Positions 16,927-26,711 of a DNA stretch of 32,558 nt are shown piece after piece. The position numbers and the translations under genes are program-made. A model generated the notes under the pieces. The model was not told the DNA's origin. It saw only the letters and a list, made by a program, of their open reading frames with translations, and made no database searches. The stretch's first letter is position 1; every line of letters begins with the position of its first letter. Source of the DNA: an uncultured Myxococcales bacterium (lineage in GTDB: Bacteria > Myxococcota_A > Bradymonadia > UBA7976 > UBA1532); NCBI GenBank assembly GCA_903847385.1, contig CAINDO010000066.1, forward strand, positions 1 to 32,558, read 5' to 3'.

Positions 16927-18561
16927 ATGAGACCCGACCTTCGCCCCGCCCGCCTCCTCGAGCACCTCGTCTCGGGTCTGTGCGCGGCCTACCTGCTCGT
17001 CTTCCTGGTCGTCGCCCTCAGCCGCCTGGTCTACCCGTTCGAGGTGGAGTGGATGGAGGGCGGCATGCTGACGCACGCGGCGCGGCTGCTCTCGGGGCAG
17101 CCCATCTACGCGGCGCCGAGTACGGACTTCGTGCCGTTCTTCTATACGCCGCTCTACCCAACCCTGCTCGCCGGGCTCTCCCACCTCACGGGCGGGCTGA
17201 GCTTCACGCTCGGCCGCGGCGTCTCGCTGGCGTTCACGCTCTACACGCTGGGCCTGCTCTTCTGGATCGGCCGTCGCGAGGCCGGGCCGCGCGCCGGGCT
17301 CATGGCCGCGGGCCTCTACGCCGCGATGTTCCGCCTCACCGGGGCCTTCTACGACGTCGCCCGCCCGGACGCGATGTTCATCGCGATCGTCCTGTCGGCC
17401 TGCACGCTGGTCTACTACGACCGCACATGGCGCGGGGTGCTGATCTCGGCGCTGCTCTTCGTCATCGGGCACTTCACCAAGCAGACCACCAGCGCGTTCC
17501 TGCCGATGGTCGGACTGTGGTTGCTCGCGCGGAACCCGAAGCAGGCCATCGCCTTCGGCGCGGTGGTCACCGTGCTCGGGATCGGCGCGACGCTCCTGTA
17601 CGACCGCTCTACGGACGGCTGGTTCTGGACCTACATCTTCAAGGGGCACCAGGGGCACCTGTTCTATTGGAAGAACATCCTGATGGAGTACTGGCGGGAT
17701 GTGCTCTTCCTGGCGCCGATCCTGTTGCTGCTGCCGCTGCTCTGGTTCCGCTACCGCATCCCGGTGCGCATCCTGACGCTGTTCCTGGTCGCCCACTGGG
17801 CGTATGCGTTCTGGTTCCGGGCCACGACGCTCGATTACGTGCCCCACATGTACTACCAGGAGCTCTGGTACGAGACGCCGCGCTGGGCGATCCTTGTGCC
17901 ACCGGCGTTGATCGCGCTGCTGATGCTGGCCCATCGGCTCTTGCAGCGACCGCTGCCCGAGCCGGCGTCTCTGCCGACGAACACGTACTTCCTGTTGATG
18001 TTCGTCGCGGGTACGGGGTCGAGCGGGTTGAACCACAGCACGCAGTGGGCCTACGCCAACTGCTTCATGCCCATCGCCGTGTTTGCATCGCTGTTCATCG
18101 CGCTCGTGGTGCGGGATCTGCGGGCGCTCGGCGCGGGCAGCGCGCTCGTTTCGGGCGCGCTGGCCGTCCAACTCGTCGCGTTCGCGTATGATCCGCGCGC
18201 CCAGATGCCGGGAGCGGCCGACTACGCCGCGCTGGCCGACTTCGAGGCCGCCCTGGCCGAGGTCCCGGGCCCCGTCTTCGCGCCCGCGCACCCGTTCGTC
18301 GCCTGGCAGCGCGACGCGCGCGTCCACGTGCACCAGATGGGCATCCAGGACGTCGCGTTCATGGGTGGCGTGAAGGATCTCGAGCGGCGCCTGGCCGCCC
18401 ACGAGTGGGCCGCCGTGGTGCTGGACGAGGACAATCGCATCCCGGGCCTGGAGCGGCACTACCGGCTCAGCCGAAAGTTCGACTGGCCGGTGAAGGATGC
18501 GTTGCGGGCGAAGACTGGGTTTCTGGTCCGGCCCCAGAGTCTCTGGGTGCCGAAGAGGTAG
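16927..18561 (+). CDS. GT-C family membrane glycosyltransferase
   Basis: A 544-aa polytopic membrane protein of the ArnT/PMT-like GT-C type, which uses polyprenyl-phosphate sugars at the periplasmic face. After the first membrane helix (about 18-35) comes the luminal acidic motif EVEWMEGG (E39, E41, E44) and the stretch IYAAPSTDFVPFFYTPLYP. That combination is characteristic of the family. Around ten further hydrophobic segments follow, then a soluble C-terminal part (about 430-544). The ATG at 16927 begins MRPDLRPARLLEHL directly before the first helix; in-frame codons further upstream lie inside the divergent gene. It shares a 40-base divergent region with the membrane AP-superfamily enzyme, suggesting a joint role in envelope glycan or lipid modification. 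Acceptor and sugar are unknown. Confidence 0.8.
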   Translation: MRPDLRPARLLEHLVSGLCAAYLLVFLVVALSRLVYPFEVEWMEGGMLTHAARLLSGQPIYAAPSTDFVPFFYTPLYPTLLAGLSHLTGGLSFTLGRGVSLAFTLYTLGLLFWIGRREAGPRAGLMAAGLYAAMFRLTGAFYDVARPDAMFIAIVLSACTLVYYDRTWRGVLISALLFVIGHFTKQTTSAFLPMVGLWLLARNPKQAIAFGAVVTVLGIGATLLYDRSTDGWFWTYIFKGHQGHLFYWKNILMEYWRDVLFLAPILLLLPLLWFRYRIPVRILTLFLVAHWAYAFWFRATTLDYVPHMYYQELWYETPRWAILVPPALIALLMLAHRLLQRPLPEPASLPTNTYFLLMFVAGTGSSGLNHSTQWAYANCFMPIAVFASLFIALVVRDLRALGAGSALVSGALAVQLVAFAYDPRAQMPGAADYAALADFEAALAEVPGPVFAPAHPFVAWQRDARVHVHQMGIQDVAFMGGVKDLERRLAAHEWAAVVLDEDNRIPGLERHYRLSRKFDWPVKDALRAKTGFLVRPQSLWVPKR

Positions 18562-18601
18562 GGCGAGGGGGAGAGCGGGGGGAGGCGGGGGCGGTCGGGC
18601 C

Positions 18602-19867
18602 TTACTGGGCCGCGGTGACGCCGGTGATGTTGACGCCTTCCATCTCGACCTGGAGGCAGACGCCGATGGCGTTGCAGTCGTCGGGCGTCTGGGGGTTGCA
18701 CTCCGAGGCCGCGCCGTCGCCGCCGACCTTGGAGTCGAAGCCGCCGAGGAACGAGCTGATCAGGCCGATGCCGGCGTCGCAGTTCTCGGGGGTGCAGCTG
18801 CCCGGGGGCAGGATGCCGTTGAGCGTGCCACAGAAGCTCGGGGGGTTGGCGGCGGCGCAGGCGGCCTGGAGGCCGGAGAGCAGACCGACGATGGAGTCCT
18901 TCGTCAGGTAGCCACCGATGAGGCCGTCGGTGAGCTTGTAGCCGAGGCCGCCGGCGCCGATGCCGACGTAGCCGGTGACCTGGGAGGCCTCGAGGGCGAG
19001 GGCGATGGGCAGGCCCTGCACCGGCAGCGTGAGCGCGAAGCGGGACGCCGGGGTGTGGAGCAGGCCGTTCGCGGCGATGCTGGCGCCGGGGAAGTGGATC
19101 AGGGGATCCTGCGAGCCCGGGACGAAGCTGACCGGGTCGACGGTCCAGTCGGCGCCGGCGGCGTCGCCGGTGAAGAGCTGGAGGTCGATGTCGCCCGTGG
19201 AGCCGAAGACCTCGCCGGGCATCGCGCCGGCCAGGATGCTGAGGAGCTTGAGCTGGATCTCACCGGCCTCGTCCGGCTGGACGTAGGCGGAGAGGCCCGA
19301 GTCGCCACACTCGCCGGGCTGCGGCTGGGGGGCGTCGGGGTTCAGCAGGGGGAGCAGACCGGCGAGCGCCGTGCCGTTCGAGGTGCCGAAGAGACGGCAG
19401 CCGACCTCGGCGCCGCACATCGGGTTGGCCGGGACGTTGATCCAGCTGACGCGCGCGGCCGGAGCCCACTCGCCGCCGTCGGTCCAGGTGCAGGGCTCGG
19501 CGTCGCAGATGGCCTGGCTCGGACCACCGGGCACGCAGACGGCGTCGCCGTCCTGGCAGCCCTCGGGGGGCGGGGGCAGCGCGCCGCCCTCGCCACCGCC
19601 GGTGCCACCCGTGGGGGTGCCACCCGTGGGGGTACCACCCGTGGGGGTGCCGCCCGTGGGGGTGCCGCCCGTGGGGGTGCCGCCCGTGGGCGTGCCGCCC
19701 GTGGCCTCGCCGCCCGTCACGCCACCGCCGGTGCCTTCGCCGCCAGCACCCTGGCCGCCCGCGCCGACACCCGTGTCCGACTTGTCCGAGGTGCTCGTGT
19801 CGTCACCACACGCGACCAGAGCTGCCGTGGCCAAAGTCGCAATCAGAAGCTCGCTCAGCTTCGCCAT
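18602..19867 (-). CDS. Lipoprotein with GTPTG repeats, unknown function
   Basis: A 421-aa predicted lipoprotein. The signal peptide MAKLSELLIATLATAALVAC puts the lipid anchor at C20. A Gly/Ser/Asp linker leads into a low-complexity Gly-rich segment with repeated GGTPT units (about residues 55-95). After it come a small Cys-rich portion (GCQDGDAVCVPGG...CDAEPC) and a C-terminal domain of about 260 residues with several cysteines and no family I recognise. The ATG at 19867 has a strong GGGAGG upstream and gives the signal peptide; an upstream in-frame start at 19906 does not. It lies after the sigma54 activator on the same strand (147-base gap) and converges on the glycosyltransferase. Confidence 0.83.
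   Translation of the reverse strand: MAKLSELLIATLATAALVACGDDTSTSDKSDTGVGAGGQGAGGEGTGGGVTGGEATGGTPTGGTPTGGTPTGGTPTGGTPTGGTPTGGTGGGEGGALPPPPEGCQDGDAVCVPGGPSQAICDAEPCTWTDGGEWAPAARVSWINVPANPMCGAEVGCRLFGTSNGTALAGLLPLLNPDAPQPQPGECGDSGLSAYVQPDEAGEIQLKLLSILAGAMPGEVFGSTGDIDLQLFTGDAAGADWTVDPVSFVPGSQDPLIHFPGASIAANGLLHTPASRFALTLPVQGLPIALALEASQVTGYVGIGAGGLGYKLTDGLIGGYLTKDSIVGLLSGLQAACAAANPPSFCGTLNGILPPGSCTPENCDAGIGLISSFLGGFDSKVGGDGAASECNPQTPDDCNAIGVCLQVEMEGVNITGVTAAQ
19606..19695. repeat. 15-bp tandem repeat (six copies) inside lipoprotein gene
   Basis: The unit CCRCCCGTGGGGGTG is repeated six times head to tail with few changes, and a degenerate seventh copy follows at 19696-19710. Each copy encodes one in-frame GGTPT unit of the lipoprotein linker. 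A change in copy number would lengthen or shorten the stalk in steps of five residues without a frameshift. There are no spacers, so this is not a CRISPR array. Confidence 0.93.
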
Positions 19868-20014
19868 TGAATCCTCCCGCGCGGGCCAGAAGTTCCCCGC
19901 TTCCATACAAGTCTCTACGCCAGAATCAGGCGTCGGGTGCTTCTATCAGATTGACGGAGGACGGTGCAAAGGATCGATGAGGGTGGATTTCGAACCCTAT
20001 CAGTTCCGCGCGAC

Positions 20015-21805
<1,791 letters not shown>

Positions 21806-21836
21806 GTTCGCGTCCGCAGGGCCGGTGTCATGGGGG

Positions 21837-22685
21837 TCAGAAGCTGAACGAGAGTCCCTGTGCCGGGGTCGGGGCGGCCGGCGGTGGCCCGAGATCGGGC
21901 TGCACGCCGGGGGCGCTGCGCTCGCGGTTCACCTCGGTCGCATCCCGGAAGGTGAGCTGCGCGTGCACGATGCCGCCGATCGCCACCAGCAGCGCGGTGT
22001 AGCCGCAGCTCAACTGGGCGGCCTGGTAGCCCTCGGCGCGGCCGACGTCGGCGCGGGCGTAGCGGCCGGAGGGCTGCCGCAGGTTCTCGGCGGCCAGATA
22101 GAACGCGCCCGAGAGTCCAGCGAGCACGACCTGTGAGCCGAGCAGGAGGCCGCCGAGCACGGGGCGTTCGTCCTGGAACTGACCCGCTCCGAGCGGCATG
22201 GCGGCCACCAGGCGGTTGTTCCGGCGCAGCTCCAGCTTTTCGACGACGATGTTGGCCTGGCGCCGGCGCTCGTCTTCCTCGGCGAGCTGCTTCTGCAGCG
22301 CCTCGCGCTGGCGGGCGAGCTCGTCGGCCAGCGCCGTGCGGATCTCCTCGTAGAAGTTCACCGCCGGCGGCGGGACGGCGAGGGGATCCAGGTGCTTCTC
22401 GGGCTCGAGGCGAACCAGGCGTTCGAAGTACTTCCGCGCCTCGGTCTCGCGCCGCAGGTAGAAACACGAGAGCCCCAGCAGCTCGTAGCTGCGGGCCAGA
22501 TCGCGTCGGTCCGCGAGCTGGCTCGTCGGGTCCACCAGGGGGGCGAGGCGCTCGATCACCCCGGCAAAGTCGCCGTAGACGAACCAGCCCTCGGCGTCGC
22601 GCAGCACGTCCACCGGGCTGGCGCTCGCCCGCAGGGGCACCACGCCCGCGGCGACGACGGCGACGATGGCGGCGCAGCGCCTCAT
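21837..22685 (-). CDS. TPR-like exported/membrane protein, unknown function
   Basis: A 282-aa protein with an N-terminal signal peptide (MRRCAAIVAVVAAGVVPLRASA). A TPR-like helical region (about 25-105) includes YELLGLSCFYLRRETEARKYFERLVRLEPE. A predicted coiled coil (about 118-160, rich in Glu, Arg, Gln) follows. Two hydrophobic segments (about 168-195 and 225-245) sit near a Pro-rich C-terminus ending GLSFSF. It lies between the membrane Ser/Thr kinase (50 bases upstream) and the FHA-sigma54 activator (31 bases downstream) on the same strand. I know no specific family; a scaffold role in this signalling set is only a guess from position. Confidence 0.78.
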   Translation of the reverse strand: MRRCAAIVAVVAAGVVPLRASASPVDVLRDAEGWFVYGDFAGVIERLAPLVDPTSQLADRRDLARSYELLGLSCFYLRRETEARKYFERLVRLEPEKHLDPLAVPPPAVNFYEEIRTALADELARQREALQKQLAEEDERRRQANIVVEKLELRRNNRLVAAMPLGAGQFQDERPVLGGLLLGSQVVLAGLSGAFYLAAENLRQPSGRYARADVGRAEGYQAAQLSCGYTALLVAIGGIVHAQLTFRDATEVNRERSAPGVQPDLGPPPAAPTPAQGLSFSF

Positions 22686-22735
22686 GCGGGGCCGACCGCC
22701 TCAGACTGCGTGGGGGGGCTCGAACCCATGCGCGC

Positions 22736-24556
22736 TCAGAAATCCACCGCTTCCGTGGTCGCTTTGCCGGCGGCGAGGCCGACTTCGCGGGTCTGGAGGC
22801 TACCCCCCGGGTCGCCGATCGTCAAGCGCAGGGCCGCCCGCAGCTCGGTCATCGGGACCAGGATGTCGGCGTTCGTCTGGCCGAGCAGCACCCCGTCGGC
22901 CTTGCGCCTCACGGGCGCGTCCCGGTTCGAGGTGATGCGCAGGCGCGCCGGCAGGGGTTTGCAGTGGAACAGGATCTCGGGCACGACGGACTGGCCGGCG
23001 GCGATCTCCACCGGGCTCATCTGGCGCTCGCAGGCCGGGTGCCGGAAGTCGAGCACGTAGCGCCCCGGCGCCAGGGGGATGCCGCCGGCGCTGCGGACCT
23101 CGTAGGCGTAGCCGTGGCGCGCGCCGTTCACGAAGACCTCGGCGCTCCACAGGTCGGCCTTCACGGGCACGGCGATCGGCTTGGGCGGGGCGGAGACGGG
23201 CGCGACGGCCGTGTTTGTCGGCGGCGCCGAGGGCCGGGGCCTCACGGGGCGCGGCGCGTCGGACCCCTTGGCGGGGGCGGTCGCCGGGGTCGGGGGCGCG
23301 GTGGGGGCCTGGGTGGGCGCGGCGGTCGGGGGCGCGGTGGGGGGCGCGGTCGTGGCCGGGGCCCGCGCCCCGCCGGTGACCGCTGCGACGTCCGGGCCGT
23401 CCACGGGCAGCGTCGGGGGCGTGGGCCAGAGCGTGATCGCGGCGGCGGCCGCCCCGGTCGCCAGCACGCCGGCGCCCAGGCCGAAAAAGAACCGCTTGCG
23501 CCGACCGCCCCGCTCGATCTTCTGCAGCAGCGCTCGCGCGTCCGGGTGCTGCTCGTCCAGGGCGAGGACGCGGTCGAGAAAGTCCATCGCCCGGGCCGCC
23601 TGATCGGCCTCCAGGGCACGCCGCGCCGCCGCCAGGTACGCCGGGACGATGCGCGCGGGCAGGGCGTCCTCGTAGGCCGTCGGGTGATCGAAGTAGGCGG
23701 CGAGCTCCTTGGCCGGATCCGTGAGGCTGGCCTCGGCGAGCTGCGCGCGCAGGGCGTCCGCCACGACCTTGGACCGCTGCGGGCGGTCGTCCGGGTGCTT
23801 CTGCAGACACTGTTCGATGAGCCGGGCCAGCGGCTTGCCGGCCGTGGGGCGCCGCTGCAGGACCGGGTCGAAGCGACACTCCAGGATGCGGCGGAAGAGC
23901 GCCGCCGGGTTCGGGCCCGAGAAGGGGAGCACGCCGCAGACCAGCCAGTAGAGCACCGTGGCCGCGCTGAAAACGTCCGCGCGGTAGGTCACGTCCTGAC
24001 CGTCCACGACCTCGGGGGCCATGTGCGCCGGCGAGCCGAGGATGGTGCCCGTCTGCGTCAGCGTCTCCATGTCCACGAGCTGCGCGATGCCGAAGTCCAT
24101 CAGGATCGGCACGCCCGCCGGCGAGACCATCACGTTCTCGGGCTTCACGTCGCGGTGCACGATGCCGGCGAGGTGCGCGTGCTCGAGCGCATCGAAGATC
24201 GGCACCATCATCATGGCCGCGACCTCGGCCCGACGGATCGGGTGTTCGTCCACGAACGCCCGCAGGGTGGGGCCGTCGATGAACTCCGACACGATGTACG
24301 CACGCTCGGAGTCCGGCGGGGCGTAGTCGAAGACCTCGAGGAGGTTGGGGTGGTGCAGGCGCGCGACGGCCTGCGCCTCGCGCTCGAACCGTTCGCGGGA
24401 CTCGGCGCGCGAGGCCAGGTGCGGGTGCAGCACCTTGAGCGCCACCGAGCGACCGAGCGCCGGATCCCGCGCCTTGTAGACGACGGACATGCCCCCGCGG
24501 CCGATCTCGCGATCGATCTCATAGCGTCCGAGGCGGGGGGCGATGGCGGGTTCCAT
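22736..24556 (-). CDS. Membrane Ser/Thr protein kinase (eukaryotic-like)
   Basis: A 606-aa Hanks-type kinase. The kinase domain is at about 12-275: glycine loop GRGGMSVVYKA (19-29), K41 in VALKVL, catalytic loop HRDVKPEN (D136), DFG at 154-156 and MAPE. A juxtamembrane helical region (about 290-345) follows. One transmembrane segment (about 352-375, FFFGLGAGVLATGAAAAAITLW) leads to a long Pro/Thr/Ala linker and a C-terminal extracytoplasmic PEGA-like beta domain (VFVNGARHGYAYEVRSAGGIPLAPGRYVLDFRHP). All catalytic residues are present. The ATG at 24556 is preferred because the kinase domain begins 11 residues later; an in-frame GTG at 24616 would translate through an inverted repeat. No clear Shine-Dalgarno is present at either. 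It starts the run kinase, TPR protein, sigma54 activator, and is divergent from a response regulator. Confidence 0.93.
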   Translation of the reverse strand: MEPAIAPRLGRYEIDREIGRGGMSVVYKARDPALGRSVALKVLHPHLASRAESRERFEREAQAVARLHHPNLLEVFDYAPPDSERAYIVSEFIDGPTLRAFVDEHPIRRAEVAAMMMVPIFDALEHAHLAGIVHRDVKPENVMVSPAGVPILMDFGIAQLVDMETLTQTGTILGSPAHMAPEVVDGQDVTYRADVFSAATVLYWLVCGVLPFSGPNPAALFRRILECRFDPVLQRRPTAGKPLARLIEQCLQKHPDDRPQRSKVVADALRAQLAEASLTDPAKELAAYFDHPTAYEDALPARIVPAYLAAARRALEADQAARAMDFLDRVLALDEQHPDARALLQKIERGGRRKRFFFGLGAGVLATGAAAAAITLWPTPPTLPVDGPDVAAVTGGARAPATTAPPTAPPTAAPTQAPTAPPTPATAPAKGSDAPRPVRPRPSAPPTNTAVAPVSAPPKPIAVPVKADLWSAEVFVNGARHGYAYEVRSAGGIPLAPGRYVLDFRHPACERQMSPVEIAAGQSVVPEILFHCKPLPARLRITSNRDAPVRRKADGVLLGQTNADILVPMTELRAALRLTIGDPGGSLQTREVGLAAGKATTEAVDF

Positions 24557-24571
24557 GCGGGTGTCGCGCAG

Positions 24572-24600
24572 CTTACGTCCGGCGGGGTGCCGGGCGTAAG
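24572..24600. repeat. 29-bp inverted repeat between kinase and response regulator
   Basis: The arms CTTACGTCCGGC (24572-24583) and GCCGGGCGTAAG (24589-24600) match as reverse complements at 11 of 12 positions around the loop GGGGT. In a + strand RNA the one mismatch would be a G-U pair. The dyad begins 16 bases upstream of the kinase ATG and has no T run, so it is not an intrinsic terminator. It may be an operator for the divergent genes or a 5'-leader hairpin of the kinase mRNA. Confidence 0.8.
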
Positions 24601-24692
24601 GTGTCATGGGTTGCACTTGCCCGGTGCGCAGGGTTTACAAGGATGCGCGACGGGTGGATATTCGAGGCCGAACGGCGCCCGACGGATGGTTC

Positions 24693-25088
24693 ATGGCCGA
24701 AGAGAAGAAGAACATTCTGGTGATCGAGGACGAGACCCACGTCCGCACGCTCGTCAGCCGCCTGCTCGAAAAGAACGGTTACGCCGTGCGCACGGCGGAG
24801 GACGGCCTCGACGGCCTGCGGGCGCTCGAGACCTTTCGCCCCGATCTCATCATCGCCGACGTCATGATGCCCAACCTGGACGGCCTGACGTTCACCAAGG
24901 CGCTGAAGAACCGGCGCGAGACGAAGATGATCCCGGTCATCTTCCTGACCGCGAAGACGGATCCGCTCTCGATGATCGAGGGCATCAACGTCGGCGCGAA
25001 GTTCTACATCACCAAGCCGTTCCAGATTGAGGACGTGCTGGCGAAGGTGAAGAAGGTCCTCACGGAGCGCGGTCACCGGATCGATTGA
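24693..25088 (+). CDS. Single-domain response regulator (CheY-like)
   Basis: A 131-aa receiver domain with no output domain. The acidic pocket is E12-D13, the phosphoacceptor D56 (IIADVMMPNLDG), with T86 (FLTAK) and K108 (ITKPF), so all residues needed for phosphotransfer are present. It may act in a phosphorelay or by binding a partner. The ATG at 24693 (MAEEKKNILVIEDE) gives the normal receiver N-terminus; an in-frame ATG at 24606 would add 29 residues unlike the family. It is divergent from the membrane Ser/Thr kinase. Its last 29 bases overlap the 3' end of the convergent OmpA-like gene. No histidine kinase is in the window. Confidence 0.94.
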   Translation: MAEEKKNILVIEDETHVRTLVSRLLEKNGYAVRTAEDGLDGLRALETFRPDLIIADVMMPNLDGLTFTKALKNRRETKMIPVIFLTAKTDPLSMIEGINVGAKFYITKPFQIEDVLAKVKKVLTERGHRID

Positions 25089-26214
25089 GGCTCGCTGCGG
25101 CCGGCGCCTTGCGCAGCACGACGATCTCGACGCGTCGATTCCGCGACTTGCCGTCCTTCGACCGGTTGTCGGCGATGGGGTCGGCTCCGCCGCGACCGAC
25201 ACTCTCCAGTTGGCCCGCGGGCACACCGCGCGCCTCGAGTCGGGCGCGGACGGACGCGGCACGCGCCGCGCTGGTCTCGACGGCGGCCTCGGCGTCGGCG
25301 CGGGCCTCGGTGTGGCCCTCGACACGGATGGGCTGCGGGCCGGCGCCGCTCAGGAGCGCGCCCACCTGGTCGATGAGCGCGAGGCGGTGGGGCATGATCT
25401 CCGTCGAGCCATCGGCGAAGAGCTGACGCACGGTGAGCACGAGGCCGCGCCCCTCCAGGCGCGCCTCGACCTCGGGCACCCGGCTCGCCCGCGCCAGCAG
25501 CTCGCGCAGACGCGACTCGACCGCCACGCGGCGTTTCTCGTCCTCGAAGCGCGGGGTGACGTCCGCCAGCAGTCGTTGGCAGTGCAGCACGGCGCGATCC
25601 ACCGCCAGATCCGTCTCCGGCGTGGCGCGCCCGGCGGAGAGCGCCTTGAGCGCGCCGTTCAGGGCGTTGACGGCCTGGAGCTCGTCGGCCGGTGCCAGGC
25701 GCGCGGCGTCGCGGGCGTAGGATGCCTCGAGGTCGGCGAGCGCGCCGAAAATGCGCTGGGCCTGCGCGGCGTCCGGCAGCGCGCGGGTGCGCGCGGTCAT
25801 CTCGGCCATGCGCCGCGTGCGCTCCTGCGCCTCGAGCGCCGAGCGTTCGCGCTGCCGCGCGTCCGCGAGGCGTTCGTCCAGAAGGCGCTGGCGATTGAGC
25901 GTCTCGGCGAGCCGCATCTGCTGGATCTTGCGCTGGCTGTATGCCTCGGCGGCCAGAAACTGGTAGCGGGCGAGCCGGGCGAGGTGTTCGGCCTCGGTGG
26001 TGCGGCCGGCGTCCTCGGCGGCCAGGGCCTCGGCGAAGCGGGCGTCGGCCTCGCCCGTCAGTTTGGGCAGGCGCTGGGCGACGTCCTCGCCGGCCACGGA
26101 GAATCGCAGGCGCTTGTACTCGCGCAGGTCGACGGGCGCGCCGACGCCGCCGCAGGCCAGGAGTGCCGCGGCCAGGGCCACGCCGCCGAGCGTCTTGCGT
26201 CCGGCGCGTTTCAC
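25060..26214 (-). CDS. OmpA-family lipoprotein with helical N-terminal region
   Basis: A 384-aa lipoprotein expected in the outer membrane and bound to peptidoglycan. The signal peptide ends in ALLAC (C21). Residues about 40-230 are strongly helical and Ala/Arg/Glu rich, resembling the DUF4398-type region often found ahead of OmpA domains. The C-terminal OmpA domain (about 255-370) contains IRVEGHTEARADAEA, ARAASVRARLEARGV, LESVGRGGADPIADN and KSRNRRVEIVV, the peptidoglycan-binding pattern. The GTG start shares bases with the stop of the preceding coiled-coil gene (GTGA). Its 3' end overlaps the convergent response regulator by 29 bases. Confidence 0.9.
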   Translation of the reverse strand: MKRAGRKTLGGVALAAALLACGGVGAPVDLREYKRLRFSVAGEDVAQRLPKLTGEADARFAEALAAEDAGRTTEAEHLARLARYQFLAAEAYSQRKIQQMRLAETLNRQRLLDERLADARQRERSALEAQERTRRMAEMTARTRALPDAAQAQRIFGALADLEASYARDAARLAPADELQAVNALNGALKALSAGRATPETDLAVDRAVLHCQRLLADVTPRFEDEKRRVAVESRLRELLARASRVPEVEARLEGRGLVLTVRQLFADGSTEIMPHRLALIDQVGALLSGAGPQPIRVEGHTEARADAEAAVETSAARAASVRARLEARGVPAGQLESVGRGGADPIADNRSKDGKSRNRRVEIVVLRKAPAAASLNRSGDRAP

Positions 26215-26711
26215 GGCGGGGTGCTCCCCGGGGGGCCGCCGCCCGCTTCGGCGGCACGGGCGCGGGCCTCGGCCTCCGTCAACACGGTCTGCGTCTGCGC
26301 GAGCTGCGCTTCGGCCTGAACGAGCGCCTGGTCCAGCTCGGCCCGGGACAGCAGCGCGTCCACGTAGTCCATCTGGGCGGCGATCTCGGTCCGCAGGGCC
26401 TCGAACTTCGCCTGGGCCACGGCGACGCGACCTTGGGCCAGCGTGCGCGCGGCGGCGCTCCCGGCCTCTCGCGCGGCGGTCTGGGCGTCATCGAGCTCGG
26501 CGAGCACGAGCTCGGCGGCCTGGAGGTCCCGGCGCACGCCCGTGAGCGGTGCGCCGAGCTGTTCCCGCGTCTCCAGCGCGTCGAGCCGGGCGAGCTCGAG
26601 CAGTTGCTCGACCAGGAACGCGCGGGGCGACTCGGGGGTCGGCTCCGCCGCCGCCCGCGAGAGTAAGGCGAACGTCAGGATGGCGCCCCAGAGCGCCTCC
26701 CGCCCCCTCAC
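26211..26711 (-). CDS. Periplasmic coiled-coil protein, unknown function
   Basis: A 166-aa protein with a cleavable signal peptide (MRGREALWGAILTFALLSRAAA, cleavage expected before EPTPE). It is followed almost entirely by Ala/Glu/Leu-rich helix with coiled-coil periodicity (about 30-155, for example LDALETREQLGAPLTGVRRD and ALVQAEAQLAQTQTVLTEAE), then a short Pro/Gly tail. No family is recognised. Both ends are locked into the operon: its GTG start overlaps the prkA stop (GTGA), and its own stop overlaps the GTG of the OmpA lipoprotein. This makes a joint envelope function with the OmpA protein likely. Confidence 0.82.
   Translation of the reverse strand: MRGREALWGAILTFALLSRAAAEPTPESPRAFLVEQLLELARLDALETREQLGAPLTGVRRDLQAAELVLAELDDAQTAAREAGSAAARTLAQGRVAVAQAKFEALRTEIAAQMDYVDALLSRAELDQALVQAEAQLAQTQTVLTEAEARARAAEAGGGPPGSTPP

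Noticed and set aside
15322-18459. Very long open frame on the - strand (over 1000 codons) opposite the glycosyltransferase and running into the membrane enzyme
   Set aside because: Its translation is low-complexity Arg/Glu/His/Gly text, typical of shadow frames in high-G+C DNA; the overlapping genes have clear family motifs.
19606-19710. CRISPR-like array
   Set aside because: Units are contiguous 15-mers without spacers and in frame with a lipoprotein linker.
19906-19922. Possible sigma54 -24/-12 promoter upstream of the GTPTG lipoprotein (TGGCG...TTG on the - strand)
   Set aside because: The GG to G spacing is one base too long and the -12 GC is GT, so it does not meet the consensus despite the neighbouring sigma54 activator.
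24606-24692. Upstream ATG extending the response regulator by 29 residues
   Set aside because: The extra residues do not resemble a receiver N-terminus and the ATG at 24693 gives the normal start.
22133-25030. Long + strand open frame opposite the TPR protein and Ser/Thr kinase
   Set aside because: Composition is Arg/Gly/Ala-rich without motifs, while the opposite strand encodes an intact kinase domain.
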